The notes under the pieces are model-generated. The model saw only the letters and a list, made by a program, of their open reading frames with translations. It was not told where the DNA came from and made no database searches. This document shows positions 6,596-12,889 of a stretch of DNA of 12,889 nucleotides, in pieces (the first letter of the stretch is position 1; each line of letters starts with the position of its first letter). A program made the position numbers and the translations under genes. This stretch comes from CAVPEW01 sp050247895 (GTDB lineage Bacteria > Actinomycetota > Acidimicrobiia > Acidimicrobiales > VFJN01), in NCBI GenBank assembly GCA_050247895.1, contig JBFWTJ010000090.1:1-12889 (forward strand), read 5' to 3'.

Positions 6596-6609
6596 TGAGG
6601 GGTGCCTTA
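6596..6609. promoter_or_regulatory. Operator-like box (TGAGGGGTGCCTTA) upstream of efeO
   Basis: On the minus strand this reads TAAGGCACCCCTCA, 12 of 14 identical to the palindrome at 4254-4267. Its right end overlaps the proposed -35 (CTTACA, 6606-6611) of efeO, the position expected of a repressor site. Because efeO and efeB are iron-uptake genes, an iron-responsive regulator of the DtxR/IdeR or Fur type is the natural candidate. The spacing does not match a canonical 19-bp iron box, so this is inference. Confidence 0.45.
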
Positions 6610-6635
6610 CATCAGTGACGCGGCACCGCTACTGT
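6606..6635 (+). promoter_or_regulatory. Putative efeO promoter (CTTACA - 18 nt - TACTGT)
   Basis: CTTACA (6606-6611) matches 4 of 6 bases of the TTGACA -35 consensus, and TACTGT (6630-6635) fits the TAnnnT -10, with an 18-nt spacer. Transcription would start near 6642, giving a leader of about 50 nt before the ATG at 6693. It overlaps the operator-like box. It lies in the most AT-rich part of this intergenic gap. Confidence 0.4.
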
Positions 6636-6692
6636 GGCTCCTCGCATCGCCCGCCCGCGCCCGAACGGCGCCGTCCCACGAGGTCCGCCACG

Positions 6693-7697
6693 ATGTCGAT
6701 CCGCACCCGTCTCCGCCCGCTGGCCGCCGGCGCCCTGGCCGCCCTCGTGCTCGCGGGCCTGGCCGCCTGCGGCGACGACGACGGCGACGCCGTCCGGGAG
6801 ATCGGCGACGGCTGCGCCAGCGCCTCCGCCTCGGGCGGCTCGGCCTCGGGTGGGGCGTCGGCGTCGGGCGGGTCGTCGGCCTCGGGCTGCGGCTCGGCCA
6901 GCGCGTCGGGCAGCGCCTCGGGCATCCAGGCCAGCGACATCGACGTCGAGGTCGACAACCAGCTGATCATCGACGCCGTCGACGACTACCGCGACTACGT
7001 GGCCGGCCAGATCGACGAGATGATCACCGCGACCAAGGCCTTCACCGACGCCGTGCGGGCCGGTGACGTGGAGGAGGCCAAGTCGCTCTTCGCCGTGTCG
7101 CGCACCCCCTGGGAGCGCATCGAGCCCATCGCCGGGCTCATCGAGGAGATCGACGGCGCGGTCGACGCCCGCGTCGACGACTTCGCCGACGAGGACGACC
7201 CCGAGTGGACCGGCTGGCACAAGCTCGAGTACCTGCTCTGGGAGGAGGGCGACGTCAGCGGCGCCGCCGAGCTGGCCGACAAGCTCGACGAGGACCTGGC
7301 CACCCTGAAGGCCGAGTTCGCCGACCTGGAGCTCCCCCCGGCCGCGCTGGCCGTGGGCGCGACCGAGCTCATCCAGGAGGTCTCCGAGGGCAAGATCACC
7401 GGCGAGGAGGACCGCTACTCGCACACCGACCTGTGGGACTTCCAGGCCAACGTGGAGGGATCCGAGGTCCTCGTCGACGCCCTCCGCCCGGCCCTGGAGG
7501 AGGCCGACGCCGACCTGCTGGCCGACATCGACGAGGGCTTCGAGGAGCTCTACGACGCCCTGGACGAGCACCGGTCCGGCGACGGCTTCGTCCTCTACAC
7601 CGAGCTCTCCGAGGCCGACATCGACGCCCTGACGGCCCGGCTGGCCTCGCTGTCGGAGGACATGGCGCTCATCGCGGGCACCCTGGGCCTCGAGTAG
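6693..7697 (+). CDS. efeO: EfeO-like iron-uptake lipoprotein (imelysin/M75 domain)
   Basis: 334 residues. The N-terminus is a lipoprotein signal peptide (basic MSIRTRLRPL, hydrophobic core 11-21, lipobox AGLAAC with C26 to be lipidated), so the mature protein should sit on the outer face of the membrane. An unusual Ser/Ala/Gly linker (about 42-77) is followed by an M75 EfeO/imelysin helical domain (about 85-334) holding the family HxxE motif in GWHKLEYLLW (H176, E179) and the later YSHTDLWDFQANVEGSE segment. The cupredoxin domain of E. coli-type EfeO is absent, as in many short EfeO/EfeM proteins. EfeO takes part in ferrous/ferric iron uptake with EfeB and the permease EfeU. Start: ATG 6693 with GAGG at 6680-6683. 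An in-frame GTG at 6615 would place 26 residues before the signal peptide and overlap the promoter, so it is rejected. efeB follows 14 nt downstream. Confidence 0.92.
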   Translation: MSIRTRLRPLAAGALAALVLAGLAACGDDDGDAVREIGDGCASASASGGSASGGASASGGSSASGCGSASASGSASGIQASDIDVEVDNQLIIDAVDDYRDYVAGQIDEMITATKAFTDAVRAGDVEEAKSLFAVSRTPWERIEPIAGLIEEIDGAVDARVDDFADEDDPEWTGWHKLEYLLWEEGDVSGAAELADKLDEDLATLKAEFADLELPPAALAVGATELIQEVSEGKITGEEDRYSHTDLWDFQANVEGSEVLVDALRPALEEADADLLADIDEGFEELYDALDEHRSGDGFVLYTELSEADIDALTARLASLSEDMALIAGTLGLE

Positions 7698-7711
7698 GCG
7701 ACGATGTGTCG

Positions 7712-8977
7712 ATGACGACCGGGATCTCGCGGCGGGCGCTGCTCAAGGGCGTGGCCGTCGCGGGTGCCGCGTCAGCGGTCGGCGCCGCCTGCGCCGACGG
7801 CGAGGACCAGGCCGGTGGGTCGTCCCCCGGGGCAGCGGACCCCGGAGGTGCGGCGCCGGTCCGCCTGCCCTTCGACGGCCCCCACCAGGCCGGGGTGGCC
7901 CAACCGGCCACCCCGGTCGGTGTGGTGGCCAGCCTGGACGTCCAGGTCGACGACCGGGAGGAGCTGGCCGAGGCCCTCCGGGCCCTGTCCGACGAGGCCC
8001 GCCGCGTCATGACCGGCGAGCCCCCCGAGCCCCGCGCCGGCGCCTTCCCACCCATCGATTCCGGCGTGCTGGGGGCCGAGCCGCCCCCGCTCGACCTGTC
8101 GGTCATCGTGGGGTTCGGCGCCTCCCTGTTCGACGACCGGTTCGGCCTGGCCGACCTCCGGCCCCGCGAGCTGGTCCAGATGCCGTTCTCGGCCAACGAC
8201 CGGCTCGACGCGGCCCGCAGCCACGGCGACATCAGCCTCACCGTGTCGGGCGTGCACCTCGACGCCGCCATGTTCGGCCTGCGCCAGCTGCTGCGGGCCA
8301 CCCGCGGCGCGTGGGTGCTGCGCTGGATGCAGGAGGGCTACAACTCGCCGGTGGCCGACCCCACCGAGGGCGGGGCGCCGGTGCGCAACCTGCTCGGCTT
8401 CAAGGACGGCACCAACAACCTCGACGCCACCGACGACGAGCTGCTGGACCGCTTCGTGTGGGTCCAGCCCGACGACGGCGAACCGGCCTGGACGGTGGGC
8501 GGCACCTACCAGGCGGTGCGGATCATCCGCATGTTCGTCGAGTTCTGGGACCGCACCCGGCTGTCTGAGCAGGAGGCCATCATGGGCCGCCACAAGGCCA
8601 GCGGCGCGCCCCTGGGCCGGGAGGTCGAGACCGACGACCCCCGCTTCGCCGCAGACCCCGAAGGCGAGCGGATCCCGCTCGACAGCCACATCCGGCTGGC
8701 CAGCCCCGACGTCGCCGGCCAGGAGGCCAGCCGGATCCTGCGCCGCGGCTTCAGCTACTCCAACGGCTTCGACGGTGCCGACCAGCTCGACCAGGGCCTG
8801 CTCTTCAGCGCCTTCCAGCGCAGCCTCGACCGGGGCTTCCGTGCCGTGCAGGCCCGCCTCGACGGCGAGCCGCTCGAGGAGTACATCCGCCCCGTCGGCG
8901 GCGGGTTCTTCTTCTGCCCGCCCGGGGTGGGCGATCCCGACGGCTTCCTCGGCGAGGGGCTGTTCCGGCTGGGCTGA
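7712..8977 (+). CDS. efeB: EfeB, Tat-exported Dyp-type haem peroxidase (deferrochelatase)
   Basis: 421 residues, the usual EfeB length. The N-terminus carries a twin-arginine signal (SRRALLKG at 6-13, then a hydrophobic stretch to AAC), so the enzyme is exported folded with its haem. Dyp-peroxidase residues are in place: GFKDG (229-233) with catalytic D232, proximal haem ligand H326 in LDSHIRLA, and distal R344 in ILRRGF. Their spacings (94 and 18) equal those of E. coli EfeB D235/H329/R347. Family segments GRHKASGAPLG and the C-terminal EEYIRPVGGGFFFCPPG are also present. EfeB is thought to oxidise ferrous iron and/or release iron from haem for EfeO/EfeU uptake. It lies 14 nt after efeO, clearly the same operon. 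An alternative in-frame GTG at 7706 would add only two residues. No EfeU permease follows: the next gene is convergent and starts 9 nt after this stop. Confidence 0.95.
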   Translation: MTTGISRRALLKGVAVAGAASAVGAACADGEDQAGGSSPGAADPGGAAPVRLPFDGPHQAGVAQPATPVGVVASLDVQVDDREELAEALRALSDEARRVMTGEPPEPRAGAFPPIDSGVLGAEPPPLDLSVIVGFGASLFDDRFGLADLRPRELVQMPFSANDRLDAARSHGDISLTVSGVHLDAAMFGLRQLLRATRGAWVLRWMQEGYNSPVADPTEGGAPVRNLLGFKDGTNNLDATDDELLDRFVWVQPDDGEPAWTVGGTYQAVRIIRMFVEFWDRTRLSEQEAIMGRHKASGAPLGREVETDDPRFAADPEGERIPLDSHIRLASPDVAGQEASRILRRGFSYSNGFDGADQLDQGLLFSAFQRSLDRGFRAVQARLDGEPLEEYIRPVGGGFFFCPPGVGDPDGFLGEGLFRLG

Positions 8978-8996
8978 CCGACGGGCTCAGCCCAGC
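8968..8996. terminator. Perfect 10-bp inverted repeat holding both stop codons of convergent genes
   Basis: GCTGGGCTGA (8968-8977) and TCAGCCCAGC (8987-8996) are exact reverse complements around a 9-nt loop. The left arm ends with the TGA of efeB, and the right arm begins with the TCA that is the stop of the opposing ligase gene. It is well placed to act as a bidirectional terminator or mRNA 3'-end stabiliser. No T run follows on either strand. Confidence 0.55.
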
Positions 8997-11089
8997 ACCA
9001 CCAGCGCGTCGCCGGCCACGGCCCAGCCGTCGCCCACGACCAACGGGTTGACGTCGACCGACACCAGGTCGTCCCCGGCGGCCAGGGCCAGGGCGCGGAG
9101 CCGGTCGACCACGTCGAGCACCACGTCCAAGGGCGACTCGGCCCACCGGTGGCTGGAGAGGACACGGCCGACCGGTGCGGCCAGGATCCGCTCCCGGGCG
9201 AAGCCGTCCGGCGCACCGACGGGGACGACCACGGTGGCGTCGAGCTCCTCGGCGAACACCCCGCCCAGGCCCACCACCACGAAGGCCCCCAGCGCCGGGT
9301 CCCGGGTCAGCCCGACGAGCAGCTCCGTGCGGCCGCGCAGCATCTCCTGCACGATCACCCGGCCGCCGCCCTGGGCCTCGACGGCCTGGTGGACCGACAG
9401 GTAGGCCTTGGCCACCGCGTCGGGGGTGGCCAGGCCGACCTCGACCAGGCCCAGCTCGGACTTGTGCGCCACGCCCGGGACCACGCCCTTGACCACCGTC
9501 GGGGTCCAACGGGTCGCGGCGGCCCGCGCCGCCTGCTCGTCGGCCACCTCGGTCCACCCGGCCACCGGGACGCCCCAAGCGCCGAGCAGGTCGAGGCTGG
9601 CCGGCTCGGTGAGGGGTCCGGGCGGCCCCGGGCGCGACCAGGCCGGTCCCTCCCCCGCCGCGGTCCGGTCGCCTCGGGGCGACGGGGCCGGGGACCGCGG
9701 CACCTCGGTGGCCCGGGCCGCGGCCAGCGCCTCGACGGCCGTGGCCGTGTCGCGCACGATGACCGCGCCGCCGTCGCGCAGGTCGTCCTCGACGCCGTCG
9801 AGTCCCCCCGGGACCAGCACCACCAGGCGCCGGTCGTGTGCCGCGGCCGCGGCGACGAGCGCCTGGGCGGTGGCCAGGTTGGCCGGACGGCCGCCCATGT
9901 CGTGGGGCATGCCGACGAGGTCCGAGACGCCCTCGTCGGCGGCCAGCAGGTCGAGCACCTCGGCGGTCCGGCTCGGGTCGCCCACCGCGCCGATGTCGAC
10001 CGGGTTGACGATCCGGGCCAGCCGGGCGTGGCCGTCCAGGGCGGCGCGCGTCCCCGGGCCGAGCTCGGCCAGCGGGACCCCGACCCGGGCCGCGGCGTCG
10101 GCCAGGATCGATCCGGCCGCGCCCGACATCGTCCAGGCCCCCACGCCCGCGGGTGGCCGTCCCCGGCCGGCGGCCACCATCGCCGCGGCCACGATCAGCG
10201 CCTCCACGCTGGTCACCCGGCCGACGCCGAGCGCCTCGAGGAAGGCGTTGGTCACCCGGGACGCGCCGGCCAGCCGGCTGGAGTGGGCCACCGCCGCGGC
10301 GGCGCCCGCGGCCGACTCCCCGAAGCGCAGGGCCAGGACGGCCTTGCCCCGGGCCCGGGCCGCCTCGCACAGCTCGGCGAAGCGCTCCCCGTCGGAGATC
10401 CCGTCGACCACCAGGCCGAAGACCCGGGTGGCGTCGTCGTCGAGCAGGAAGGCGAACACGTCGAGCACGTCGAGGTCGGCCTCGTTGCCGACCGAGACGA
10501 ACTTGGACAGGCCGACGTCGTGGTCGAGGCTGCGCCGGGCCAGCGAGGTGAACAGGGCCCCGCTGTGCGAGAGCAGGGCCAGCGGCCCGGGCCGCAGCGG
10601 CCAGCCGTGCGCCGTGTTGAACCCGATCGGCACGCCGTCGGTCACGTTGTAGAGGCCGGTGCAGTTGGGGCCGACCAGGCGGATCGGGTGGCGCCGGCAG
10701 ATCTCGACCAGCTCCTCCTGGCGGCGGTGGCCCTCCTCGTCGGGCGTCTCGGCGAAGCCCGCGGCGGCGATCACCGCGTAGGCCACGCCCCGCTCGGCGC
10801 ACTGGCGCACCGCCTCGACCACCCGCCCGGCCGGCACCAGCACGTAGGCGACGGTGGCCGGCTCGGGCAGGTCGGCGGGGGTGGCCACGCTGGGCCGCCC
10901 GGCGACGACCTCGGCACGCGGGTTGACGGGGAAGACCGGGCCGGAGAAGCCGGCCGCGTCCAGGTTGCGGATGATCCGGGAGCCGGTCTTGGTCGGGTCG
11001 TCGGTGGCTCCGACGACCGCGATCGACTCCGGGCGGAACAGCCGCCCCAGGTCCGGCCGGTCGACGCCGGCCCGATCTCCCACCTCCAC
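8987..11089 (-). CDS. NDP-forming acyl-CoA ligase (acetate-CoA ligase ADP-forming family)
   Basis: 700 residues in the fused alpha-beta architecture of ADP-forming acyl-CoA synthetases, which activate a carboxylate with ATP and CoA via acyl phosphate and phospho-histidine. The CoA-binding Rossmann domain (about 12-145) has FRPESIAVVGATDDPTKTG and PNCTG. The succinyl-CoA-ligase-like domains (about 150-460) have LLSHSGA, SVGNEADLD (199-207) and the likely phosphohistidine H269 in AVAHSSRLAGA. A Pro-rich linker (about 462-495) leads to a C-terminal ATP-grasp domain with VVKGVVPGVAHKSELG (HK 542-543), GLGGVFAEEL and VDVNPLVV (678-685). The start is GTG 11089 with a strong GAGGAGG upstream. An in-frame extension to 11182 overlaps the preceding gene and is rejected. 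It begins 14 nt after the solute-binding protein gene, so one operon is likely. Substrate is unknown: acetate, other short, branched or aromatic acids are possible. No acetyltransferase domain is fused. Confidence 0.92.
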   Translation of the reverse strand: MEVGDRAGVDRPDLGRLFRPESIAVVGATDDPTKTGSRIIRNLDAAGFSGPVFPVNPRAEVVAGRPSVATPADLPEPATVAYVLVPAGRVVEAVRQCAERGVAYAVIAAAGFAETPDEEGHRRQEELVEICRRHPIRLVGPNCTGLYNVTDGVPIGFNTAHGWPLRPGPLALLSHSGALFTSLARRSLDHDVGLSKFVSVGNEADLDVLDVFAFLLDDDATRVFGLVVDGISDGERFAELCEAARARGKAVLALRFGESAAGAAAAVAHSSRLAGASRVTNAFLEALGVGRVTSVEALIVAAAMVAAGRGRPPAGVGAWTMSGAAGSILADAAARVGVPLAELGPGTRAALDGHARLARIVNPVDIGAVGDPSRTAEVLDLLAADEGVSDLVGMPHDMGGRPANLATAQALVAAAAAHDRRLVVLVPGGLDGVEDDLRDGGAVIVRDTATAVEALAAARATEVPRSPAPSPRGDRTAAGEGPAWSRPGPPGPLTEPASLDLLGAWGVPVAGWTEVADEQAARAAATRWTPTVVKGVVPGVAHKSELGLVEVGLATPDAVAKAYLSVHQAVEAQGGGRVIVQEMLRGRTELLVGLTRDPALGAFVVVGLGGVFAEELDATVVVPVGAPDGFARERILAAPVGRVLSSHRWAESPLDVVLDVVDRLRALALAAGDDLVSVDVNPLVVGDGWAVAGDALVVLG

Positions 11090-11093
11090 GTGC

Positions 11094-11100
11094 CCTCCTC
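11094..11100 (-). promoter_or_regulatory. Ribosome-binding site deciding the ligase start at 11089
   Basis: On the minus strand GAGGAGG precedes the GTG start by 4 nt (GCAC), inside the 14-nt gap after the stop of the upstream solute-binding protein gene. It marks 11089 as the start over the longer overlapping frame. Confidence 0.7.
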
Positions 11101-11103
11101 GGC

Positions 11104-12288
11104 TCAGCCGGTGTAGCCGACGATCTTGTTCCAGTTCTCGACCAGTGCGGTGGTGTCGCCCCGGCTCGAGAGGTTCGGCCACCAGATCTTGATGTCGCTG
11201 GTCGGCGGGACGAGCTCGTTGTCGGTCGGCGGGGTGTCGTCACGGATCGTCCGTTGGAGGCAGCACTGCTCGTGCACCTGCTGGCCCCGCTTGGACAGGA
11301 CCCAGTTGACGAACAGCCGGGCCGCGTTGGGGTTCTCGGCCTTGGCCGCGACGCCCATGTAGCTGACCCCACCGATGACCCCGTCCTTGGGGTAGACGAG
11401 CTCGACCGGTGCGCCGTTGGACTTCTGGGTGACGGCCACCGACTCGCCGACGATGGCGGTGGTCAGCTCGCCCCGGGCCAGGCCGTCGGCGACGGTGACC
11501 GTGGACGGGAAGATGACCGGGTCGGCCGCGGCGAGCTTCTCCAGGTACGCGTCGCCGCCGAGGACCTCGTCCTGGAAGGCGGCCATGCCGATGCCGGTGC
11601 CGCCCACGCCGGCCGGGGTGATCCCGACCTTGCCCTTGACCCGGGGGTCGAGGATGTCGTCCCAGTCCTCGATCTCCAGCCCGTCGGGCAGCACCGCGCT
11701 GTTGTAGGCGGGCACGTAGACGTACGAGCTGAAGGGGAAGTAGGTGAAGTCGTCCTGGATCTCGTCCGGGTTGAGGAAGTGGCCCTCCCCGACGGGGAGC
11801 TCGTAGCCGGCCAGCAGGCCCAGGTCCCTGAACTTGGCCATGTCGGTCGGGCCCGACTGCTGGATCACGTCGAAGGCGTGCACGCCGGCGTCGTTCTCGG
11901 ACAGGACCCTCTGGGTCAGCTCGGCGCTGGGCGCCCGGAAGAGCGTGAAGTCCACGCCGGTGTCCTCGGTGAAGGCCTTGCCCTGCGCCTCGCCGAACTC
12001 CTGGGAGGTCATCGAGTACAGGGTGAGGCCGCCCTCCTCGCGGGCCGCGTCGAGCAGCTCCTGGTCGGCCACGAGCTCGTCGAGCAGGACCAGGCCCTCC
12101 TCGACCTCCTCTTCCTCCTCGGCGCCCTCGTCGCCGCTGCCCCCGCTGCCCTCGCCGGCGGGATCCTCGGTGGCCTCGTCGCCGTCGTCGTCGCCGCCGC
12201 AGGCCGCGCCGAGCAGCGCCAGCACGGCGAAGGCCGCCAGCCAGGCCCGGGTCCGTGACCTGCGCCGGGATGTGGTGGTCGATCGCAT
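11104..12288 (-). CDS. ABC transporter solute-binding lipoprotein (extracellular solute-binding family 1, AfuA/FbpA-like fold)
   Basis: 394 residues. The signal peptide has an Arg-rich start and hydrophobic core (15-27), and ends in the lipobox LLGAAC (C30). A strongly acidic linker (about 33-65, with a run of Glu at 57-63) precedes the binding domain. Family segments include GLTLYSMTS, DWDDILDPRVKGKVGI, LARGELTTAIV, GAPVELVYPKDGV and AENPNAARLFVNWVLSKRGQ, which are typical of the iron/thiamine/phosphonate-type binding proteins. The adjacent Tyr-Tyr pair that binds ferric iron in FbpA falls where this protein has VGESVAV, so ferric iron is an unlikely ligand. An adjacent Cys pair (342-343) is unusual for an exported lipoprotein. 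Start: ATG 12288 with AAGGGGG 6 nt upstream; an in-frame ATG at 12312 would add eight residues. The ligase gene follows within 14 nt, suggesting the ligand is a carboxylate. No permease or ATPase gene is visible. Confidence 0.9.
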   Translation of the reverse strand: MRSTTTSRRRSRTRAWLAAFAVLALLGAACGGDDDGDEATEDPAGEGSGGSGDEGAEEEEEVEEGLVLLDELVADQELLDAAREEGGLTLYSMTSQEFGEAQGKAFTEDTGVDFTLFRAPSAELTQRVLSENDAGVHAFDVIQQSGPTDMAKFRDLGLLAGYELPVGEGHFLNPDEIQDDFTYFPFSSYVYVPAYNSAVLPDGLEIEDWDDILDPRVKGKVGITPAGVGGTGIGMAAFQDEVLGGDAYLEKLAAADPVIFPSTVTVADGLARGELTTAIVGESVAVTQKSNGAPVELVYPKDGVIGGVSYMGVAAKAENPNAARLFVNWVLSKRGQQVHEQCCLQRTIRDDTPPTDNELVPPTSDIKIWWPNLSSRGDTTALVENWNKIVGYTG

Positions 12289-12351
12289 CCTGTACCCCCT
12301 TGTCGGTTCCATCTGGTCGGGTCGCACGGCGGCGACCGCATGTCGTTCCGG

Positions 12352-12366
12352 CCCGCCGGCGGCGGG
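12352..12366 (-). terminator. Short GC hairpin after the enoyl-CoA hydratase gene
   Basis: CCCGCC (12352-12357) and GGCGGG (12361-12366) form a 6-bp stem with a 3-nt loop, 5 nt beyond the stop of the hydratase gene and within the 83-nt gap before the solute-binding protein gene. There is no T run. It could attenuate read-through between the two genes or be a chance GC repeat. Confidence 0.25.
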
Positions 12367-12371
12367 TCGGC

Positions 12372-12889
12372 TCACCTGTTCCGCCACACGGGCGTGCGCT
12401 TCTCCACGAAGGCGGCCACGCCCTCCTTGCGGTCCTCGCTCAGGTACGGGTTCGGCCCGACGTCGAGGCGCACCGCGGCGGCTAGCGGCAGGGTCGCCGA
12501 CTTGACCGCCATCTCCTTGATCCGCCGGACCGACACCGGGGCGTTCGCCGCGATGGCCTGGGCCAGCTCGGCCGCGGCGGACTGCACCTCGTCGGGGGCC
12601 ACGGCCCGGTTGACCAGGCCCCACCGGGCCGCCTCGGCGACCGGGAGCGGCTCGCCGGTGAAGAGCATCTCCAAGGCGATGGCCCGGGGCAGCAGCCGGG
12701 GCAGCACCACCGACGCGAAGTTGGCCCCCATCCCCCGCTTGGCCTCGGGCAGGCCGAAGAAGGCCCGGTCCGAGGCGACGCGCAGGTCGCAGGCCAGGGC
12801 CAGCTCGCAACCGCCGGCCACGGCCGGGCCGTTGATCGCGGCGATGGTCGGCTTGGGCGCATCGGCGATGAGCTCGAACAGGATGCGCC
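12372..12889 (-). CDS. Enoyl-CoA hydratase/isomerase family protein (5' end beyond window)
   Basis: 171 C-terminal residues of a crotonase-superfamily enzyme are visible; roughly the first 80-100 residues lie beyond 12889. Numbered from the first visible residue, the segment KPTIAAINGPAVAGGCELALACD holds the oxyanion-hole glycines and the first catalytic glutamate (E28). GLPEAKRG holds the second (E48). Their 20-residue spacing equals that of E144/E164 in rat mitochondrial hydratase, so real hydratase chemistry is supported. RAIALEMLFTGEPLPVAEAARWGLVNRAV (69-97) and the C-terminal EDRKEGVAAFVEKRTPVW are also typical. The role would be hydration of 2-enoyl-CoA in beta-oxidation or aromatic/alicyclic acid breakdown. 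Together with the downstream solute-binding protein and CoA ligase it suggests a carboxylate catabolic unit. The frame runs open to the window edge. Confidence 0.92.
   Translation of the reverse strand, partial: RILFELIADAPKPTIAAINGPAVAGGCELALACDLRVASDRAFFGLPEAKRGMGANFASVVLPRLLPRAIALEMLFTGEPLPVAEAARWGLVNRAVAPDEVQSAAAELAQAIAANAPVSVRRIKEMAVKSATLPLAAAVRLDVGPNPYLSEDRKEGVAAFVEKRTPVWRNR

Noticed and set aside
6615..6692. Upstream GTG start for efeO
   Set aside because: It would add 26 residues rich in Arg/Pro/Ser in front of an intact lipoprotein signal peptide and would overlap the proposed promoter.
8805..11372. Very long minus- and plus-strand open frames across the ligase gene (also 9149-11116)
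   Set aside because: Antisense or shifted readings of GC-rich DNA give few stops and Arg/Gly/Pro/Ala-rich translations without any domain. The ligase frame carries all expected motifs.
11104..12288. Ferric-iron binding protein that would complete an iron-uptake island with efeOB
   Set aside because: The fold is similar to FbpA/AfuA, but the iron-binding Tyr-Tyr position reads as non-tyrosine residues, and the gene is on the other strand in an apparent CoA-metabolism operon.
11104..12810. Extension of the solute-binding protein frame upstream to 12810
   Set aside because: The extension overlaps the hydratase gene in another frame and would bury the lipoprotein signal peptide. ATG 12288 with its ribosome site is the better start.

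Overview
The window is extremely GC-rich DNA, with nearly every third codon position G or C. Genes are tightly packed and there are two actinobacterial-style lipoprotein signal peptides ending LAAC and GAAC followed by runs of Asp/Gly. With a form II-like molybdenum hydroxylase and an NDP-forming acyl-CoA ligase, this suggests a high-GC actinobacterium, possibly of the Acidimicrobiia. That placement is inferred from gene style, not from a marker gene. No RNA genes, mobile elements, CRISPR arrays or rearrangement scars were seen.

Layout: (1) At 1-793, minus strand, is a pirin-family protein cut by the window edge. (2) At 911-4236, plus strand, is a two-gene unit: a molybdopterin-binding large subunit of the xanthine dehydrogenase/CO dehydrogenase family, without its FeS and FAD partners, and 2 nt later a class I/II histone-deacetylase-like (AcuC type) Zn hydrolase. 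A GC hairpin spans the last stop codon. (3) At 4254-4893 is an unrecognised protein of about 187 aa, preceded by a leaderless-type promoter, a palindromic operator-like box and a possible 16-codon leader ORF. (4) At 5032-5784 is a membrane-anchored YceI-domain protein with a PhoP-like direct repeat in front of it. (5) At 5812-6495, minus strand, is a second unrecognised protein. (6) At 6693-8977, plus strand, are EfeO-like (M75 domain lipoprotein) and EfeB (Tat-exported Dyp-type haem peroxidase), an iron-uptake pair without an adjacent EfeU permease. (7) At 8987-12889, minus strand, are an enoyl-CoA hydratase (cut by the window edge), a lipoprotein ABC solute-binding protein, and a 700-aa NDP-forming acyl-CoA ligase. 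This order looks like capture, CoA activation and beta-oxidation-type processing of a carboxylate.

All named genes belong to known families, and no clearly new multi-gene system is visible. The more unusual signals are regulatory. A 14-bp palindrome-like box recurs with 12/14 identity in front of the 4330 gene and in front of efeO, which suggests a shared and perhaps iron-responsive regulator. A TCACAGC-N4-TCACAGG direct repeat lies before yceI. TAGCCT-type -10 elements sit 6-7 nt before start codons, as expected for leaderless mRNAs. A perfect 10-bp inverted repeat has the stop codons of two convergent genes inside its arms.
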